Assembly: GCF_009604455.1 (NCBI RefSeq)
Contig: NZ_WEGL01000009.1
Location: 248,001 to 312,000, forward strand
Length of the DNA: 64,000 nt
Direction of reading: 5' to 3'
Source: Streptomyces sp. RB17
GTDB lineage: Bacteria > Actinomycetota > Actinomycetes > Streptomycetales > Streptomycetaceae
This document shows, in pieces, positions 1 to 8,652 of this stretch (the stretch's first letter is position 1; every line of letters begins with the position of its first letter). The notes beneath the pieces were generated by a model that searched no databases, was not told the DNA's origin, and saw nothing but the letters and a program-made list of their open reading frames with translations. The translations under genes were made by a program, and so were the position numbers.

Positions 1-2210
1 CGCTGCCGGGCGGCTTCTCGATCTCCGCGCGCCAGACCTACGGCAAGACGTCCCACGGCATGATCTGCTCGGCCGACGAGCTGGGCATGGGCGACGACGG
101 CAGCCACGGCATCATCGTGCTGCCGCCGGAGACCGAGGTCGGCAAGGACGCCATCGAGCTGCTGGAGCTGGTGGACGAGGTCCTGGACATCGCCGTCACC
201 GCCAACCGCGGCGACTGCCTGTCCATCCGCGGCGTCGCCCGCGAGGCCGCCATCGCCTACGGCCTGCCGCTGCGCGACCCCGCCCTGATCGACGTACCGG
301 CTCCGAACGCCTACGGCTACCCGGTCCAGGTCTCCGACCCCTTCGGCTGCGACCGCTTCACCGCCCGCACGGTCACCGGCCTGCGCCCCGAGGCCCGCTC
401 GCCGATCTGGCTCCAGCGCCGGCTGCAGAAGGTCGGCATGCGCCCGATCTCGCTCGCCGTCGACGTCACGAACTACGTGATGATGGAACTGGGCCAGCCG
501 CTGCACGCCTACGACCGCAATCTGGTCCAGGGCACCATCGGCGTGCGCCGTGCCCAGGAGGGCGAGAAGCTCGTCACTCTGGACGGCGTCGAGCGCAAGC
601 TGCACGCCGAGGACCTGGTCATCACCGACGACCGCGGGCCCATCGGCCTCGCCGGTGTCATGGGCGGCGCCAACACGGAGATCGCCGACCACGAGGTCAC
701 CGAGGACGGCGTGAACGGCACGACCGACGTGGTGATCGAGGCGGCCCACTTCAACGCCGTCTCCGTCGCCCGTACGGGCCGCCGGCACAAGCTGCTGTCC
801 GAGGCGTCCCGCCGCTTCGAGCGCGGCGTCGACCCGCAGGCCGCCGCGGCCGCCGCGCAGCGCACCGTGGACCTGCTGGTGCTGCTCGCGGGCGGTACGG
901 CGGAGGCGGGCGTCACCGAGGTCGTCGCGCCCTCGGCGCCGCACACCATCACCGTCCCGGCCGACCACCCGGACAAGGTCGCGGGCGTCGTCTACGGCCG
1001 TGAGACGGTCGTCCGCCGCCTCCAGCAGGTCGGCTGCGACGTCTACGGGCAGGACGAGCTGGTCGTCACCGTCCCGTCCTGGCGGCCCGACCTGGTCGAC
1101 CCGAACGACCTGGCCGAGGAGGTCATCCGCCTCGAGGGCTACGAGAACCTGCCCTCCACGCTGCCCAAGCTGCCCTCGGGCCGCGGCCTGACCCACCGCC
1201 AGCGGCTGCACCGCCGGGTCGGCCGTGCGCTGGCCGGCGCGGGCTATGTCGAGGCGCCGAACTACCCCTTCGTCGGCGAGCAGGCCTTCGACCAGCTCGG
1301 CCTGGCGGCCGACGACCCGGCCCGCCGTGTCGTCAAGCTGGTCAACCCGCTCAGCGACGAGGAGCCCGCGCTGCGTACGACGCTGCTGCCGGGCCTGCTC
1401 GGTGCCCTGCGGCGCAACGACGGCCGGGGCTCGCACGACCTGGCCCTGTTCGAGACGGGGCTGGTGTTCCACCCCCGCCAGGAGCAGCAGCGGGTCGCCA
1501 CGCACCTGCCCGTCGACCGGCGTCCCACCGACGAGGAGATCGCCGTGCTGAACGCCGCGCTGCCCGAGCAGCCGCGGCACGTGGCCGTCGTCCTCACCGG
1601 CGCCCGCGAGCAGGCCGGCTGGTGGGGCAAGGGCCGTCCGGCGGACTGGGCCGACGCGGTGGAGGCCGGACGCGCGGTGGCGCGGGAAGCCGGTGCCGAG
1701 CTGATCGTCCGCAAGGGGCAGTACGGCCCCTGGCACCCCGGCCGCTGTGCCGAGCTGGTGATCGTCGCCGGCGGTGCGGAGCAGGTCGTCGGCCACGCGG
1801 GTGAGCTGCACCCGCGGGTGCTGAAGGCCCTCGGGCTGCCCGAGCGCACCTGTGCGATGGAGCTGAACCTGGACGCCCTGGAGACGGTGGGTGACGGCGC
1901 CCCGCAGGCGCCGAGCATCTCCACGTTCCCGGTCGCCACGCAGGATGTCGCCCTCGTGGTCGACAAGCCCGTCCCCTCCGCTGAGGTCGAGGCGGCGCTG
2001 CGCGACGGCGCGGGTGAACTCCTCGAGTCCATCCGGCTGTTCGACGTGTACGACAACGCGGAGCAGCTGGGCGAGGGCAGGAAGTCGCTGGCGTACGCGC
2101 TGCGCTTCCGCGCCGCGGACCGCACGCTGACCGTCGACGAGGCGTCGGCCGCTCGGGATGCGGCGGTCGCCCTCGCGGGCGAGCGCACGGGTGCGGTGCT
2201 GAGGGGCTAG
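1..2210 (+). CDS. pheT: Phenylalanine--tRNA ligase beta subunit, 5' truncated by window edge
   Basis: PheT pairs with PheS in the alpha2beta2 enzyme that charges tRNA-Phe. The frame is open from base 3, so the gene starts upstream; 735 residues are visible, and Streptomyces PheT is usually about 835, so roughly the first 100 are missing. The visible part starts in the N-terminal tRNA-binding (OB) region (PGGFSISARQTYGKTSHGM) and continues through the B3/4 domain (VTNYVMMELGQPLHAYD), the B5 domain (about 1.0-1.2 kb) and a C-terminal anticodon-binding ferredoxin-like domain (ISTFPVATQDVALVVDK to the end). The stop is TAG. pheS would be expected just upstream, outside the window. A strong hairpin follows and separates it from the convergent protease gene. 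Identification is secure. Confidence 0.97.
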   Translation, partial: LPGGFSISARQTYGKTSHGMICSADELGMGDDGSHGIIVLPPETEVGKDAIELLELVDEVLDIAVTANRGDCLSIRGVAREAAIAYGLPLRDPALIDVPAPNAYGYPVQVSDPFGCDRFTARTVTGLRPEARSPIWLQRRLQKVGMRPISLAVDVTNYVMMELGQPLHAYDRNLVQGTIGVRRAQEGEKLVTLDGVERKLHAEDLVITDDRGPIGLAGVMGGANTEIADHEVTEDGVNGTTDVVIEAAHFNAVSVARTGRRHKLLSEASRRFERGVDPQAAAAAAQRTVDLLVLLAGGTAEAGVTEVVAPSAPHTITVPADHPDKVAGVVYGRETVVRRLQQVGCDVYGQDELVVTVPSWRPDLVDPNDLAEEVIRLEGYENLPSTLPKLPSGRGLTHRQRLHRRVGRALAGAGYVEAPNYPFVGEQAFDQLGLAADDPARRVVKLVNPLSDEEPALRTTLLPGLLGALRRNDGRGSHDLALFETGLVFHPRQEQQRVATHLPVDRRPTDEEIAVLNAALPEQPRHVAVVLTGAREQAGWWGKGRPADWADAVEAGRAVAREAGAELIVRKGQYGPWHPGRCAELVIVAGGAEQVVGHAGELHPRVLKALGLPERTCAMELNLDALETVGDGAPQAPSISTFPVATQDVALVVDKPVPSAEVEAALRDGAGELLESIRLFDVYDNAEQLGEGRKSLAYALRFRAADRTLTVDEASAARDAAVALAGERTGAVLRG

Positions 2211-2218
2211 TCCGCGAC

Positions 2219-2252
2219 CGGAGTCCCGCACCCCTTCGGGCGCGGGACTCCG
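2219..2252. terminator. Hairpin terminator between convergent pheT and protease genes
   Basis: CGGAGTCCCGC (2219-2229) pairs perfectly with GCGGGACTCCG (2242-2252), an 11-bp stem with a 12-nt loop. It begins 9 nt after the pheT stop and ends 9 nt before the stop of the opposite-strand gene, so it can serve both directions. It has no U-tract, as is common in Streptomyces. Confidence 0.85.
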
Positions 2253-2261
2253 ACGGTCGGC

Positions 2262-4241
2262 TCAGGACGTCGGGGCGACGAGCATGTGCCCGGCGCCCAG
2301 GCGGCTGGCCGGGGTGTCGGTGTACATGGTGGTCTCGCCGTCCGACCAGCGGATGACGAGGTCGTCGGTCCGGCCGTTCCCGGTGAAGTCACCGGTGGTC
2401 ATGGCGTCGTCGTGGGTCCACAGGCCGTTCGGGTTCTGGATGCGCTGCTCGGTGCCGAGGCCCGACGTGGTGGTGCCGACGTAGTTGTCCAGTTCGCCGT
2501 CGGTCCAGCGGACCATGATGTCCCACTTCTGGTTGCCCGAGAACTCACCGCTGGTGAGGAGAGTGGCGTCCTTCCAGGTGCTGTTGGGGTCCTTGAGCTT
2601 GTGCTCCTGCCCGAAGGTGCCGGCGCTGACATTCGTGTACAGGGTCAGTTCACCGTCGGCCCAGCGCACGATCAGGTCGGTGACGTACGGGGAGGCGGCA
2701 AAGCGGCCCGCGCTGATCTGGATCGCGTTCTTCCAGGTGTCGTTGGGTTTGATCATCTGGGTGCCGGCCCGGTTCAGCCCCTGGGAGCCGACGTCGCCAT
2801 ACAGGGTGACCTCGCCGTCGGCCCAGCGGACCAGCAGGTCGAACTGGTTCGACCCGGTGAAGTCGCCCGCGGTGATGGTCTTGGCGTCCTTCCAGGTGCT
2901 GTTGGGGGCCAGCAGCTGTCGCTCCGGGTCGTAGCCGCCGTGTCCGTTGCCGGGGTACAGCGTGACCTCGCCGTCGGTCCAGACCACGATCATGTCGCTG
3001 TGGCCGGTCTGCCGGAAGTCGCCGGAGGCCATCAGCCTGGCGTTCTTCCATGTGCCGGCCGAGCCGGGCAGCCAGGGGTCGCCCGACCCCTGGTAGGGCG
3101 GCTTCCTGCCCAGCTGCTGATGAGCGGCGGCGTGGTCGAACAGGTCCTGGGCGTCCTTGCCGTAGACCGGCGCGTACGTCACCCAGTCGTCGTTGGCGTC
3201 GTTGCCCCCGCCGTTGTACCCGCCGGTGTTGCCGATGACCTTGCCGGTGCCGGTGGTGCTGTTGTAGTCCTCGATCCAGGGGCCCCCGGAGACACCGCCG
3301 TAGAAGCCCTTGCAGGTCATGCGCAGCTGCCGGAAGCCCGGCAGCTGGGAGGTGGTGACCGGGCAGCGGACCGGCACATGCTCCGCGTTGACGCTGCCGG
3401 AGCCGGGATAGCCGATGACGGTGACCTTGTGGTGGTAGCTGCTGGTGGCCGTGAAGGTCAGCGCGCCCGTGACGTCCTCCACCTTGCCGCGGCTGCCGGC
3501 GTCGACCTGGGCGAAGGACAGGTCGAGGTCGGAGGCGGCCGTCTTGGTGTTCGCCGTGTAGCGGGAGTCCCGGTACACCTGGACGACCGGGTAGACGCCG
3601 AACGGCTGCTGGGCGGCGGACTTGCCGCTGCGGTACTGCGGCACGAAGATGCGGTGCGTGGCCCCGCTCAGGCCGATTCCGCAGTGGCCGGCGGTCAGCA
3701 CGATGTCCTTGGCGGCCGTGTGCACGACGCTGCCCGTGCAGTACGTGTTGCCGCCGAGCGGCTTGCCGTCGAAGAAGAAGGTGCCGATCATCGGGTGGCC
3801 CTCGAAGTGCTCGGGTTCGGGCGTGCCGGACGGCGGCGGCCGGTGGTCGGCGTCCCGCTGAGCGCGGATGCCGGGCCGGGCGGTGGCCGGGGCCGGTGCC
3901 GCGTCGGCCGGGACCGCGTCGTCCATGCGGTTCGCCGTCCAGTACTTCTCCTCCGCGCCGAGACGCGGTCCGTCCAAGCCGGCCGCAGTACCGGTGGGCT
4001 GGGCGGTCGGCGTCGAGGGGACAGGGGTGGTGCGTGCGGCGGACGTCGTCGACGGCGCCGAGGCCGAGGGGGAAACCGTCGCTTCGGCGGCCCCCGTGGC
4101 CGCCGATGAGGCCGAGGGTTCGGGTGACGCCGACGCCGTACGGTGCCCCGTGCCGGCGGCCGCGGACGCGGGCACGGCGCTGAGTATGCCCGCGCACAGT
4201 CCGAGCGCGAGGGCCGGAACCCATGTGTGTCTGGAACGCAA
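2262..4241 (-). CDS. Secreted trypsin-like serine protease with five C-terminal FG-GAP/VCBS-like repeats
   Basis: Predicted exported S1-family peptidase. I start it at TTG 4241, which follows GGAAAG at 8 nt and directly opens a clean signal peptide (RSRHTWVPALALGLCAG...ASA). An in-frame ATG at 4313 would add 24 residues before the signal. A Ser/Thr/Pro-rich linker follows. The catalytic triad is visible as His in LTAGHCG, Asp in ASDLDLSF and Ser in GGVSGGPW. The C-terminal third holds five repeats of about 50 residues, each built as TWK(N/D)A...(S/T)(A/S)G(D/E)F...RW(A/T)DGE(L/V)TLY, like the FG-GAP/VCBS repeats of secreted Streptomyces proteins. The substrate is unknown. It is divergent from the secreted protein at 4382, with 140 bp between them. 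Confidence 0.88.
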   Translation of the reverse strand: MRSRHTWVPALALGLCAGILSAVPASAAAGTGHRTASASPEPSASSAATGAAEATVSPSASAPSTTSAARTTPVPSTPTAQPTGTAAGLDGPRLGAEEKYWTANRMDDAVPADAAPAPATARPGIRAQRDADHRPPPSGTPEPEHFEGHPMIGTFFFDGKPLGGNTYCTGSVVHTAAKDIVLTAGHCGIGLSGATHRIFVPQYRSGKSAAQQPFGVYPVVQVYRDSRYTANTKTAASDLDLSFAQVDAGSRGKVEDVTGALTFTATSSYHHKVTVIGYPGSGSVNAEHVPVRCPVTTSQLPGFRQLRMTCKGFYGGVSGGPWIEDYNSTTGTGKVIGNTGGYNGGGNDANDDWVTYAPVYGKDAQDLFDHAAAHQQLGRKPPYQGSGDPWLPGSAGTWKNARLMASGDFRQTGHSDMIVVWTDGEVTLYPGNGHGGYDPERQLLAPNSTWKDAKTITAGDFTGSNQFDLLVRWADGEVTLYGDVGSQGLNRAGTQMIKPNDTWKNAIQISAGRFAASPYVTDLIVRWADGELTLYTNVSAGTFGQEHKLKDPNSTWKDATLLTSGEFSGNQKWDIMVRWTDGELDNYVGTTTSGLGTEQRIQNPNGLWTHDDAMTTGDFTGNGRTDDLVIRWSDGETTMYTDTPASRLGAGHMLVAPTS

Positions 4242-4381
4242 CGAGTTGTCTTTCCGTCTTGGAGGAAGCCGAGCGGTGTCGATGCCGACTGAAATCGCAC
4301 ACATGTTCGACATGTAGTGGCCAGCATACCGACCGGCGACGCCGGCTGACACGGCGTCAAATGACAGACAGGGCACAGGCG

Positions 4382-5254
4382 ATGGACAGACTCCGTACTG
4401 CCGCGTGGGCGGCACTTCCCTTGCTGCTGCCCTTCCTGGCGGCCGGGCCGGCTTCGGCCGCGCAGTCGACGCCCTCGCTCACGTACGGAAGCGTCAGGTC
4501 GGTACGGCCCGGCGACACGCTGACGGTCGAAGCCCGCAGCGGCGAGGCCGCATACGGCGACACGCTGCGCTCGGCCGCGTTCGTCGCGACCGGCACGCTG
4601 CGCATGAGGGACCCGCTGCTGACCACCACCGTCACCATCGCCTGTGACGCCCGGTCCGGCACCTACCCCGTCCTGCGGCGCGGCGCCGGAGACGTGGGGC
4701 CGGACGAACACCCGTTCCGCTGGGCGCGGGTGCGCGTCGGACCGGCCGACGAGGCGGCGCGCCGGGCCTGCCGCGACAAGGTGAAGAAGCTGCCCGCGCC
4801 CGATCCGGAGGAACGCTGGGCACCGGGCGACACATGGCCCCAGTCGCCATGGGACGTACGGACCTTCCGGGCCGGCAGCCGCATCACGATCACCGACAAC
4901 GACGACGAGGGGGCGGACGGACAGATCCGCCTCAGCTCCCGCGCGTTCACCGAGCGCCCCGTCCTGCGGGGCGCCAAGGCCGTCCTGACCGCCACCGCCA
5001 CCCTCACATGCGACGCCGCACCCGGCCGTTACGTCGTCTACCGGCACGAGCCCGGCCAGAAGGGCCCGGACCGGCCGTGGGCGCGCCTGCGCATCGCTCC
5101 CGCCGCCCGGGGGAGCGCCTGCTCCACGCAGGCGGTCGCGCACTCCTCCGGGACCTCCGGCACGGCCTGGACGGCGGGCGGCGCTGTCCTCGCCGCCGCG
5201 GCGGGTGCGACGGTCTTCCTGCGGGCGCGCTCCCGCCGTGCGAATCCCGCCTGA
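4382..5254 (+). CDS. Secreted, membrane-anchored protein with two related beta-rich domains, function unknown
   Basis: I do not recognise a named family. The ATG at 4382 opens a signal peptide (MDRLRTAAWAALPLLLPFLA, cleavage near ASA-AQS); ATG 4361 in frame is an alternative that adds 7 residues. Two segments look like tandem copies of one domain: the first contains SVRPGDTLTVEARSG and TVTIACDARSGTYPVLRR, the second contains SRITITDNDDEG and TATLTCDAAPGRYVVYR, each with a paired Cys pattern. The end is a hydrophobic helix (AGGAVLAAAAGATVFL) followed by RARSRRANPA, so the protein is probably anchored with its domains outside. No catalytic motif is seen. An extracellular binding or structural role is only inference. 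Confidence 0.75.
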   Translation: MDRLRTAAWAALPLLLPFLAAGPASAAQSTPSLTYGSVRSVRPGDTLTVEARSGEAAYGDTLRSAAFVATGTLRMRDPLLTTTVTIACDARSGTYPVLRRGAGDVGPDEHPFRWARVRVGPADEAARRACRDKVKKLPAPDPEERWAPGDTWPQSPWDVRTFRAGSRITITDNDDEGADGQIRLSSRAFTERPVLRGAKAVLTATATLTCDAAPGRYVVYRHEPGQKGPDRPWARLRIAPAARGSACSTQAVAHSSGTSGTAWTAGGAVLAAAAGATVFLRARSRRANPA

Positions 5255-5277
5255 CCGCCGTGAACTCCTTCGGTCGA

Positions 5278-5291
5278 CTGCATAAATGCAG
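5278..5291. promoter_or_regulatory. ARG-box-like palindrome upstream of SpoIIE-type phosphatase
   Basis: CTGCATAAATGCAG has perfect inverted arms CTGCAT/ATGCAG separated by AA. The TGCA half-sites resemble those upstream of argC (19904) and argG (35471), but here they are 8 bp apart rather than 10. It lies 24 nt after one gene and 142 nt before the next. ArgR binding is inference. Confidence 0.35.
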
Positions 5292-5432
5292 GTTGACCAG
5301 CGGCTTGCTCACTCATTCGAGTGGCAGCGAGGGGTGAGCCGACCCATCCGGGCCATGCCCTCGACAGAATCGGACCGGCCTTTCGGGGTCGGTCCGTCTG
5401 CTCTTTCAGGGCCCACATGGGGGACCAGTGGC

Positions 5433-6515
5433 ATGATCCGCATCAAGGCACGGGCGCCCACCGCGCGGGGGGCCGTACTGCCCATGGTCTGGGGAGCCGT
5501 GGCGGTCGCCTACAAGTTCGGCTGCCCGCTCGCCCAGCAGAACGGGCTCGGCGCGCGCATCGTCACCAGCGCCGTCTTCTTCGCCGTCGGCACCGGGCTG
5601 ATAGCCCATGTCCGCCACGCGCTGCTGCGGGAGCTGCGGCAGGTCCGCCGGGTGGCGCGGGCCGCGCAGAGCGTCGTACTGCGTCCCCTGCCGCCACGCC
5701 TGGACGGGCTGCACGTCGCCGCCGCCCAGTTGTCCGCGGACCGGGGCGCGAGCGTCGGCGGCGACCTGTACGAGGCGATCGCCACCGAGCACGGGGTGCG
5801 GGTGGTGATGGGCGACGTACGCGGGCACGGACTGGCCGCCCTCGGCACCGTCGCCGCCGTTCTCGGCAGCTTCCGGGAGGCCGCCCACGACGAGCCCCAA
5901 CTCGGCGGCGTCCTGCGCCGGTTGGACCGCGCCCTCGCCCGGCACCTGCGCGAACGCGCCCGCGCCGAACACCCCGCGCACGGCAGCCAGGACCCCGACC
6001 ACCCGGTCGCCGAGGAGTTCGTCACCGTGCTGCTCCTGGAGATCGACGAGACAGGCGCGGTGCACGCACTCAACTGCGGTCACCCGTGGCCCTATCTGCT
6101 CAGCGGCACGGGGGTCGAGCCGTTGACGCGCGTCGACCCGCTTCCGCCGCTGGGCCCCTTCCCGCTCCCGGCCGAGCTGGAGGTGCAGGCCTGCGGTCAG
6201 CTGGTCCCGGGCGACTCCCTGGTCCTCTTCACGGACGGGGTGGAGGACGCGAGGGACGGTCAGGGCCGGTTCTTCTCGCTGCGGAGGGCGCTGAGCGACG
6301 TCGTGGGGGAGTGCCCCGTCTCTCCGCAGGCGGTCCTGCGTACCCTGTTCACCGCGCTCCTGCACCACACGGGCGGCAGACCCACGGACGACATAGCCGT
6401 ACTGGTCCTGCGGAACGACCGGAAAAGAGGTGCGCACATCAGGGGCGCGGGGAACTGCCCGACCGGCCGCCCGCCACCCGCGGCCGACAACGCACCGCTG
6501 GCGGCACCCCAGTAG
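5433..6515 (+). CDS. Membrane-associated PP2C/SpoIIE-family serine phosphatase
   Basis: Predicted metal-dependent protein phosphatase, probably acting on phosphoserine in an anti-sigma-antagonist or similar partner-switching protein. ATG 5433 follows GGGGGA at 9 nt. The N-terminus has hydrophobic helices (about residues 12-55; AVAVAYKFGCPL, VTSAVFFAVGTGLIA), then a linker, then the PPM core: VGGDLYEAI, VVMGDVRGHGLAALG, NCGHPWPYLL, LVLFTDGVEDARD and DDIAVLVL, so the metal-binding aspartates are present. No PAS, GAF or kinase domain is attached. The last 25 or so residues (IRGAGNCPTGRPPP...) are encoded by a dispersed DNA repeat, so the original C-terminus probably ended near RNDRKRG. A strong hairpin follows the gene. 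Confidence 0.88.
   Translation: MIRIKARAPTARGAVLPMVWGAVAVAYKFGCPLAQQNGLGARIVTSAVFFAVGTGLIAHVRHALLRELRQVRRVARAAQSVVLRPLPPRLDGLHVAAAQLSADRGASVGGDLYEAIATEHGVRVVMGDVRGHGLAALGTVAAVLGSFREAAHDEPQLGGVLRRLDRALARHLRERARAEHPAHGSQDPDHPVAEEFVTVLLLEIDETGAVHALNCGHPWPYLLSGTGVEPLTRVDPLPPLGPFPLPAELEVQACGQLVPGDSLVLFTDGVEDARDGQGRFFSLRRALSDVVGECPVSPQAVLRTLFTALLHHTGGRPTDDIAVLVLRNDRKRGAHIRGAGNCPTGRPPPAADNAPLAAPQ
6442..6492 (+). repeat. Dispersed GC-rich repeat, copy 1 (inside 3' end of phosphatase gene)
   Basis: It begins GGGGCGCGGGGAACTGCCCG and continues with GACCGGCC...CCGCGGCCGACAAC. The same pattern occurs at 38226, 41541 and (reverse strand) 60979. Here it is read through as the C-terminal tail of the phosphatase. 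Confidence 0.6.
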
Positions 6516-6522
6516 TCGCCCC

Positions 6523-6564
6523 GGCCAAGCCACCGCTTTTCGAGGGGGAGCCGGTGGCTTGGCC
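6523..6564 (+). terminator. Hairpin terminator after phosphatase gene
   Basis: GGCCAAGCCACCG (6523-6535) pairs perfectly with CGGTGGCTTGGCC (6552-6564): a 13-bp stem with a 16-nt loop, starting 8 nt after the stop codon. Confidence 0.85.
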
Positions 6565-6644
6565 AGTCTCTTGCGAGGAACTCCAGTCAACCGGCACAAC
6601 ACGCTGAGCGACACCGCGTGTACAGCGCGGATGCACGTGTTCCG

Positions 6645-6661
6645 TTCACACCCCGTGTGAA
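6645..6661. promoter_or_regulatory. 17-bp inverted repeat in promoter region of TPR regulator
   Basis: TTCACAC-CCC-GTGTGAA is a perfect 7-bp inverted repeat with a 3-nt centre, ending 48 nt before the ATG of the downstream regulator. It is a candidate operator, perhaps autoregulatory; the binding protein is unknown. Confidence 0.45.
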
Positions 6662-6709
6662 GGCACGCCCACTACGCTGAACGGCACCAGGCCACTCGGG
6701 GGGCATCCC

Positions 6710-8050
6710 ATGCAGCCCAACACTCTGCTCGACGCGATCCTGGACGAGGCGGGGATCTCGCACGCCGGTCTCGCCGCCCACGTCAACCAGGCCGGCCGGA
6801 GACGGGGCCTCGCGCTCCGGTACGAACACACCGCGGTCGCACGCTGGTTGAAGGGCCAGCGACCGCGCGGCCAGGTCCCCGACCTGATCTGCGAGGTGCT
6901 CGCCGCCCGCCTCCGCCGTCCCGTCACCCTCGACGACATCGGCCTGGGCGTGCCCGGCGAGCCCAGCACCCCGCACGCCGGCTCGCTGAACGGCTTCGTG
7001 GAGCGGGCGACCGCCCTGTGGCGCTCCGACGAACAGCAGCGGCCGCATGTGCTGGGCGCCCCCGCCGTCACCGGCACCCCGGCTGTCATGCCGGTGTGGG
7101 AGTGGGAGAACCCGCCCGAGGACGTCGACGTCTCCCGTGGCGGCCGGCACCGGGTCACCACGGCCGACATCGAGATGCTGCGCGCCGCGCGGACGCACTA
7201 CGAGCAGATGTACCGCAAGGCCGGCGGCATCGCGACCCGCACCAGGATCGTCGGCTTCCTGAACGCCGAGGCGGCACCGCTGCTGCGCGGCAGCTACACC
7301 GACGCCACCGGACGCCAACTGCATCGCGCCACCGGCGGGTTGGTGGCGATCGCCGGCATCTGCGCGTACGACTCCGACGCCCACGGTCTCGCCCAGCGCT
7401 ACTTCCACCAGGCGCTCAGGCTGGCCAAGGCCAGCGGCGACCGGGGACTCGGCGCGTACGTCATAGCGCTGCTGGTCAACCAGGCGCTGTTCATGCGGGA
7501 GTACCGGCAGGCCGTCGCCTTCGCCGAGGCCGCGCTGCGGGCCGCCGGCAAGCACATCACCCCGGCGCTCGCCTCCGACCTGTACGCGATGCAGGCCAAG
7601 GCCTACGCCCACCTCGGCGACTCGAGCAGCGCGCTGTCCTGCATCCGTCGCGCGGAGAACGCCGCCGAGCAGATCCGGCGCGGATACGAGCCCGTCGAGA
7701 CCGGCTATGTCCAGCCGGGCCTGGTCAATGTGCAGGTGGCCGAGGCGCTGCTGAGCCTGGGGGAGCTGGCCGCCGCCCGGGAGCACGCGGCGGCGGCCGT
7801 CGACAACCCGGCCCACGACCGGGGGCGGGTGCACCGGCTCGCCATGCTCAGCACCATCGAGCTGCGGCAGGGCAACGCCGACAAGGCGGTGGCGACCGCC
7901 GTGCAGATGGCCGAGCAGGCACGCGGCATGGAGTCCCAGCGACTGCGCGACAGACTCCGCGCGGTGCGCGAACATCTGGTGCGCTGTGGCTCGGCCGGCA
8001 CCGCGGAAGCCGCCGAACTCATCGACGGGGCACTGCGCGTACCGCTGTAG
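6710..8050 (+). CDS. NsdA-like TPR-containing regulatory protein
   Basis: 446 residues. ATG 6710 follows GGGGGGCATCCC. The N-terminal 80 residues resemble the variant helix-turn-helix region of Streptomyces TPR regulators of the NsdA type (VNQAGRRRGLALRYEHTAVARWLKGQRPRGQVPDL, read in two parts around GLALRYEH). After a linker (about residues 85-140), the rest is alpha-helical with TPR-like units, for example LAQRYFHQALRLAKASGD, AVAFAEAALRAAGK, LAAAREHAAAAVDNP and ADKAVATAVQMAEQARG. Such proteins affect sporulation or antibiotic production in streptomycetes; that role here is by analogy only. A 17-bp palindrome lies upstream. The next gene (Nudix) is 65 nt downstream on the same strand. Confidence 0.78.
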   Translation: MQPNTLLDAILDEAGISHAGLAAHVNQAGRRRGLALRYEHTAVARWLKGQRPRGQVPDLICEVLAARLRRPVTLDDIGLGVPGEPSTPHAGSLNGFVERATALWRSDEQQRPHVLGAPAVTGTPAVMPVWEWENPPEDVDVSRGGRHRVTTADIEMLRAARTHYEQMYRKAGGIATRTRIVGFLNAEAAPLLRGSYTDATGRQLHRATGGLVAIAGICAYDSDAHGLAQRYFHQALRLAKASGDRGLGAYVIALLVNQALFMREYRQAVAFAEAALRAAGKHITPALASDLYAMQAKAYAHLGDSSSALSCIRRAENAAEQIRRGYEPVETGYVQPGLVNVQVAEALLSLGELAAAREHAAAAVDNPAHDRGRVHRLAMLSTIELRQGNADKAVATAVQMAEQARGMESQRLRDRLRAVREHLVRCGSAGTAEAAELIDGALRVPL

Positions 8051-8115
8051 GCCCCCTGTAGGTGCACAGTTCCTGCTGCGATATTGCCACTTACTCGGCG
8101 GAAGGTGGCAGAACC

Positions 8116-8652
8116 GTGCAGTGGACGAAACAGAACGAACAAACTGTGTATGCGAACCGCTGGTTCAGCGTCAATCTCGCAGATGTCGAGTTGCCGGACG
8201 GCCGGCACCTGGACCACTTCCTGATCCGGCTGCGGCCGGTGGCCGTGGCCACCGTGGTCAACGAGGCGAACGAGGTGCTGCTGCTGTGGCGGCACCGCTT
8301 CATCACCGACAGCTGGGGGTGGGAACTGGCCGCGGGCGTCGTCGAGGACGGCGAGGACATAGCGGGCGCGGCCGCCAGGGAACTGGAGGAGGAGACCGGC
8401 TGGCGGCCGGGGCCCCTGCACCACCTGATGAGCGTGGAGCCGTCCAACGGCCTCACCGACGCCCGGCACCACATCTACTGGTCCGACCGGGGCGAGTACA
8501 TGGGGCATCCCGTGGACGACTTCGAGTCGGACCGCCGGGAATGGGTCCCCCTCAAACTCGTTCCCGACCTGATCGCCCGTGGGGAGGTCCCGGCCGCCAA
8601 CATGGCGGCCGCGTTACTCCTGCTGCACCACCTCAGGCTCGCCGAGGGCTAG
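8116..8652 (+). CDS. Nudix hydrolase, ADP-ribose pyrophosphatase-like
   Basis: 178 residues from GTG 8116, chosen because GAAGGTGG lies 7 nt upstream; an in-frame GTG at 8062 would add 18 residues without a good ribosome site. The Nudix box is complete: GVVEDGEDIAGAAARELEEE then TGW, which fits G-X5-E-X7-R-E-U-X-E-E-X-G-U. The N-terminal half (NRWFSVNLADVELPDGRHLDH ... VAVATVVNEANEVLLLWRHRF) resembles ADP-ribose pyrophosphatases. It hydrolyses a nucleoside diphosphate linked to another group; the substrate cannot be read from the sequence. The TAG stop (8650-8652) lies inside the left terminal inverted repeat of a MITE-like element, so the insertion may have replaced the original 3' end or fallen exactly at the stop. 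Confidence 0.87.
   Translation: MQWTKQNEQTVYANRWFSVNLADVELPDGRHLDHFLIRLRPVAVATVVNEANEVLLLWRHRFITDSWGWELAAGVVEDGEDIAGAAARELEEETGWRPGPLHHLMSVEPSNGLTDARHHIYWSDRGEYMGHPVDDFESDRREWVPLKLVPDLIARGEVPAANMAAALLLLHHLRLAEG

Noticed and set aside
2286..4109. A 607-codon frame on the plus strand opposite the protease gene.
   Set aside because: Its composition (Gly/Val/Ala/Arg-rich, no domains) is that of a mirror frame in high-GC DNA; the opposite strand has a signal peptide, a catalytic triad and repeats.
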